Assembly (NCBI GenBank): GCA_028678815.1
Contig: JAJRCS010000135.1
Coordinates: 1 to 7,220, forward strand
Length of the DNA stretch: 7,220 nt
Direction: 5' to 3'
Origin: Methanomicrobiales archaeon
GTDB taxonomy: Archaea > Halobacteriota > Methanomicrobia > Methanomicrobiales > JACTUA01
Shown one piece after another: positions 5,965-7,220 of the stretch. The translations under genes were made by a program, and so were the position numbers. Every line of letters begins with the position of its first letter. The first letter of the stretch is position 1. The notes below the pieces were generated by a model that was not told the origin of the DNA, made no database searches, and was given only the letters and a program-made list of their open reading frames with translations.

Positions 5965-6687
5965 ATGGCAGACGATATTCCTGCACCTGACGGGAAGGTG
6001 GCGAGGAGAACCCTCCACTTCTTCTGGCTTACCGATTACTCGGCATCGATGGGTGGCAAGAAGATCGCGACCCTGAACCAGGCCATCCGGGAGTCCCTCC
6101 CCCTCATCCAGAAGGCGGTCGCGGCCCACCCCCAGGTCCAGGTGATGATGCGGGCCATCCGGTTCTCCGACGAGGCCGCCTGGCACGTGGGCCCGGCTCC
6201 CGTGCCCGCGGAGCAGTTCTTCTGGCCCGAGCTCCAGGCCGACGGCCTCACCTCCACGGCGAAGGCCATCCGGCTCCTCATCCCCGAGCTCTCGGTGGAG
6301 AAGATGCCGAGGAGGGGCCTTCCCCCCGTCTGCATCCTGGTCTCCGACGGGTACTGCACCGATGCCGAGGGGGAGTACGACAAGGCCATCGCGGAGCTGA
6401 ACCACATCCCGTGGGGGATGAAGGCCATCCGGCTCGCCATCGCCATCGGGGACGAGTCGGACTACAACGAGGCCGAGCTCCTGAAGTTCTCGAACCAGGA
6501 GAAGGTGGGGATCCTCAAGGCCCACACCCCCGAGGAGCTCCTGAACTTCATCAAGTGGGCCTCCACCGAGGCGACCCTCGGGTCCTCCCGGTCCAAGTCC
6601 CAGGACCTCGCCGGCGGAACGGGGAACGTCTCCCTCCCCCCGCCGCCGCCGCCTCCCGCCATCACCTCGAGCACCGAGCCCTTCTAG
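5965..6687 (+). CDS. TerY-like von Willebrand factor A domain protein
   Basis: A 240-residue, apparently cytoplasmic protein that is essentially one vWA domain; no signal peptide or membrane helix is visible. The metal-ion-dependent adhesion site is complete: DYSAS at 24-28 (D24, S26, S28) after a hydrophobic strand (LHFFWL), T96 in GLTST, and D128 in VSDG. Segments KIATLNQAIRE, FSDEAAWHV, LPPVCILVSDG and PWGMKAIRLAIAIGDESD match the TerY-like vWA group that I recognise beside PP2C phosphatases and kinases. These proteins are thought to act as metal-dependent scaffolds in phosphorylation-based stress signalling. The tail after about 200 is of low complexity and ends in seven prolines (225-231) and a Ser/Thr-rich end, perhaps a docking tail. 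ATG 5965 has GGAGAT 3 bases upstream. The stop lies 9 bp before the phosphatase start, so the genes are almost certainly one operon. The partner and the stimulus are unknown. Confidence 0.88.
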   Translation: MADDIPAPDGKVARRTLHFFWLTDYSASMGGKKIATLNQAIRESLPLIQKAVAAHPQVQVMMRAIRFSDEAAWHVGPAPVPAEQFFWPELQADGLTSTAKAIRLLIPELSVEKMPRRGLPPVCILVSDGYCTDAEGEYDKAIAELNHIPWGMKAIRLAIAIGDESDYNEAELLKFSNQEKVGILKAHTPEELLNFIKWASTEATLGSSRSKSQDLAGGTGNVSLPPPPPPPAITSSTEPF

Positions 6688-6691
6688 GAGC
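6687..6691 (+). promoter_or_regulatory. Shine-Dalgarno of the phosphatase, overlapping the vWA stop codon
   Basis: GGAGC shares its first G with the TAG stop of the vWA gene (TAGGAG), 5 bases before ATG 6697. It supports that start and suggests translational coupling of the two genes. Confidence 0.65.
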
Positions 6692-6696
6692 CATCC

Positions 6697-7220
6697 ATGG
6701 AGGAGACCCGGGAGTCCGTACGTGTCAGCATCCCTCCCCTGGGCTGGGCCTGCGGCTGCACCCGCCGGGGGAGCAGCCATGCGAGGGACGGGAGGCCCTG
6801 CCAGGACGCCCATGCCCTCTGGTCCTCCTCCTTCCTGGGCGAGCCCCTCCTCGTCCTCGCCGTGGCCGACGGCCACGGGGGCGAGCGGCATGACCTCTCC
6901 CACTGCGGGGCTGCCCTCGCCGTCCAGGCCGCGGTGGGCGAGGTGATCGCGTCCCTCCCAACCCCGTCCGGGGAAGGGGCCCTCGAGCCGGTCCCCGGTG
7001 GAAGGGGGGAGAGGTTCCACCACCGGGTCACCGAGAGGTGGAAGGAGGAGGTGAGGGCCGATGCGGAACGGAGGACCGGTCTCCCGGTGGGAGAGGAGAC
7101 CGGAAAGGAGGTCTTCACCCGGTACGGGAGCACCCTCCTCGTCGCCATCATCGACGGGTCGGAGGGCTGGGTGGGCCGGATCGGGGACGGCGATATCCTC
7201 CTCGTCCGGCCGGACGGGAG
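6697..7220 (+). CDS. PP2C-family protein Ser/Thr phosphatase, N-terminal 174 residues, truncated by the window end
   Basis: A metal-dependent protein phosphatase whose first 174 residues are visible. The start ATG 6697 has an AGGAG site overlapping the vWA stop. Motifs in order: GRPCQDAHAL (32-41) with D37; LAVADGHGG (54-62) with D58, which in PP2C enzymes holds the bridging Mn/Mg ions; YGSTLLVAIID (143-153); and RIGDGDILLV (161-170). The GDGD form in place of the common GDSR is typical of the compact PP2C_2 group found in bacterial and archaeal TerY-type operons. A charged insert at about 100-138 (RGERF, RWKEEVRADAERR) separates the second and third motifs. The C-terminal aspartates lie beyond base 7220. 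It probably reverses Ser/Thr phosphorylation by a kinase encoded nearby, perhaps just downstream. Catalytic residues seen so far are intact. Confidence 0.9.
   Translation, partial: MEETRESVRVSIPPLGWACGCTRRGSSHARDGRPCQDAHALWSSSFLGEPLLVLAVADGHGGERHDLSHCGAALAVQAAVGEVIASLPTPSGEGALEPVPGGRGERFHHRVTERWKEEVRADAERRTGLPVGEETGKEVFTRYGSTLLVAIIDGSEGWVGRIGDGDILLVRPDG

Noticed and set aside
5797..7023. Minus-strand open frame of 408 codons opposite vWA and PP2C
   Set aside because: Antisense of two genes with intact catalytic motifs; its own product is a low-complexity shadow that also runs through the promoter region.
1..7220. CRISPR array, insertion sequence, integrase or defence island
   Set aside because: No regularly spaced repeats, transposase or terminal repeats were seen; genes have uniform G+C-rich codon use without an obvious foreign block.

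Overview
The window is G+C-rich DNA, with third codon positions almost all G or C, and very probably comes from a methanogenic archaeon, most likely of the order Methanomicrobiales. The evidence is a geranylgeranyl reductase of the archaeal ether-lipid pathway with its own ferredoxin, an archaeal-type RNase HII, an archaeal site-2-protease-like M50 peptidase, and a multi-PAS membrane sensor with the ATPase-less 'HIRNPL ... GWIESEK' C-terminus that I know from this order. Starts are a mix of Shine-Dalgarno-led (GGAGGT, GGAGAT, AGGAG) and apparently leaderless ones, and the TATA-like boxes are of archaeal type. The species cannot be fixed from the sequence alone.

Layout. Positions 1-5664 are one block read on the minus strand. 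In order of transcription: a 998-residue membrane PAS/GAF sensor (5664-2668); after 130 bp, a two-cluster ferredoxin (2537-2355); overlapping it by 17 bp, a geranylgeranyl/digeranylgeranyl-glycerophospholipid reductase (2371-1169); after 73 bp, RNase HII (1095-454); after 48 bp, the N-terminal part of an M50 zinc metalloprotease (405 and leaving the window at base 1, just after its HEVGH site). Positions 5665-5964 are a 300-bp divergent intergenic region. It has an A+T-rich half holding the sensor promoter and a symmetric repeat, and a very G+C-rich half packed with hairpins. From 5965 rightwards, on the plus strand, are a TerY-like von Willebrand A (vWA) protein (5965-6687) and, 9 bp later, a PP2C-family protein phosphatase cut by the window end (6697-7220).

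How the genes fit together. Ferredoxin and reductase form a functional pair: the ferredoxin most likely feeds low-potential electrons to the reductase that saturates the isoprenoid chains of membrane lipids. RNase HII and the protease look like ordinary housekeeping neighbours. The sensor has many input domains and a HisKA-like tail but no ATPase, so it cannot be a complete histidine kinase alone. The vWA-PP2C pair resembles the TerY-P type protein-phosphorylation modules described in bacteria and some archaea, whose third member is a Ser/Thr kinase; that gene, if present, would lie beyond base 7220. The parts most worth following are this vWA-phosphatase module and the hairpin-rich region in front of it.
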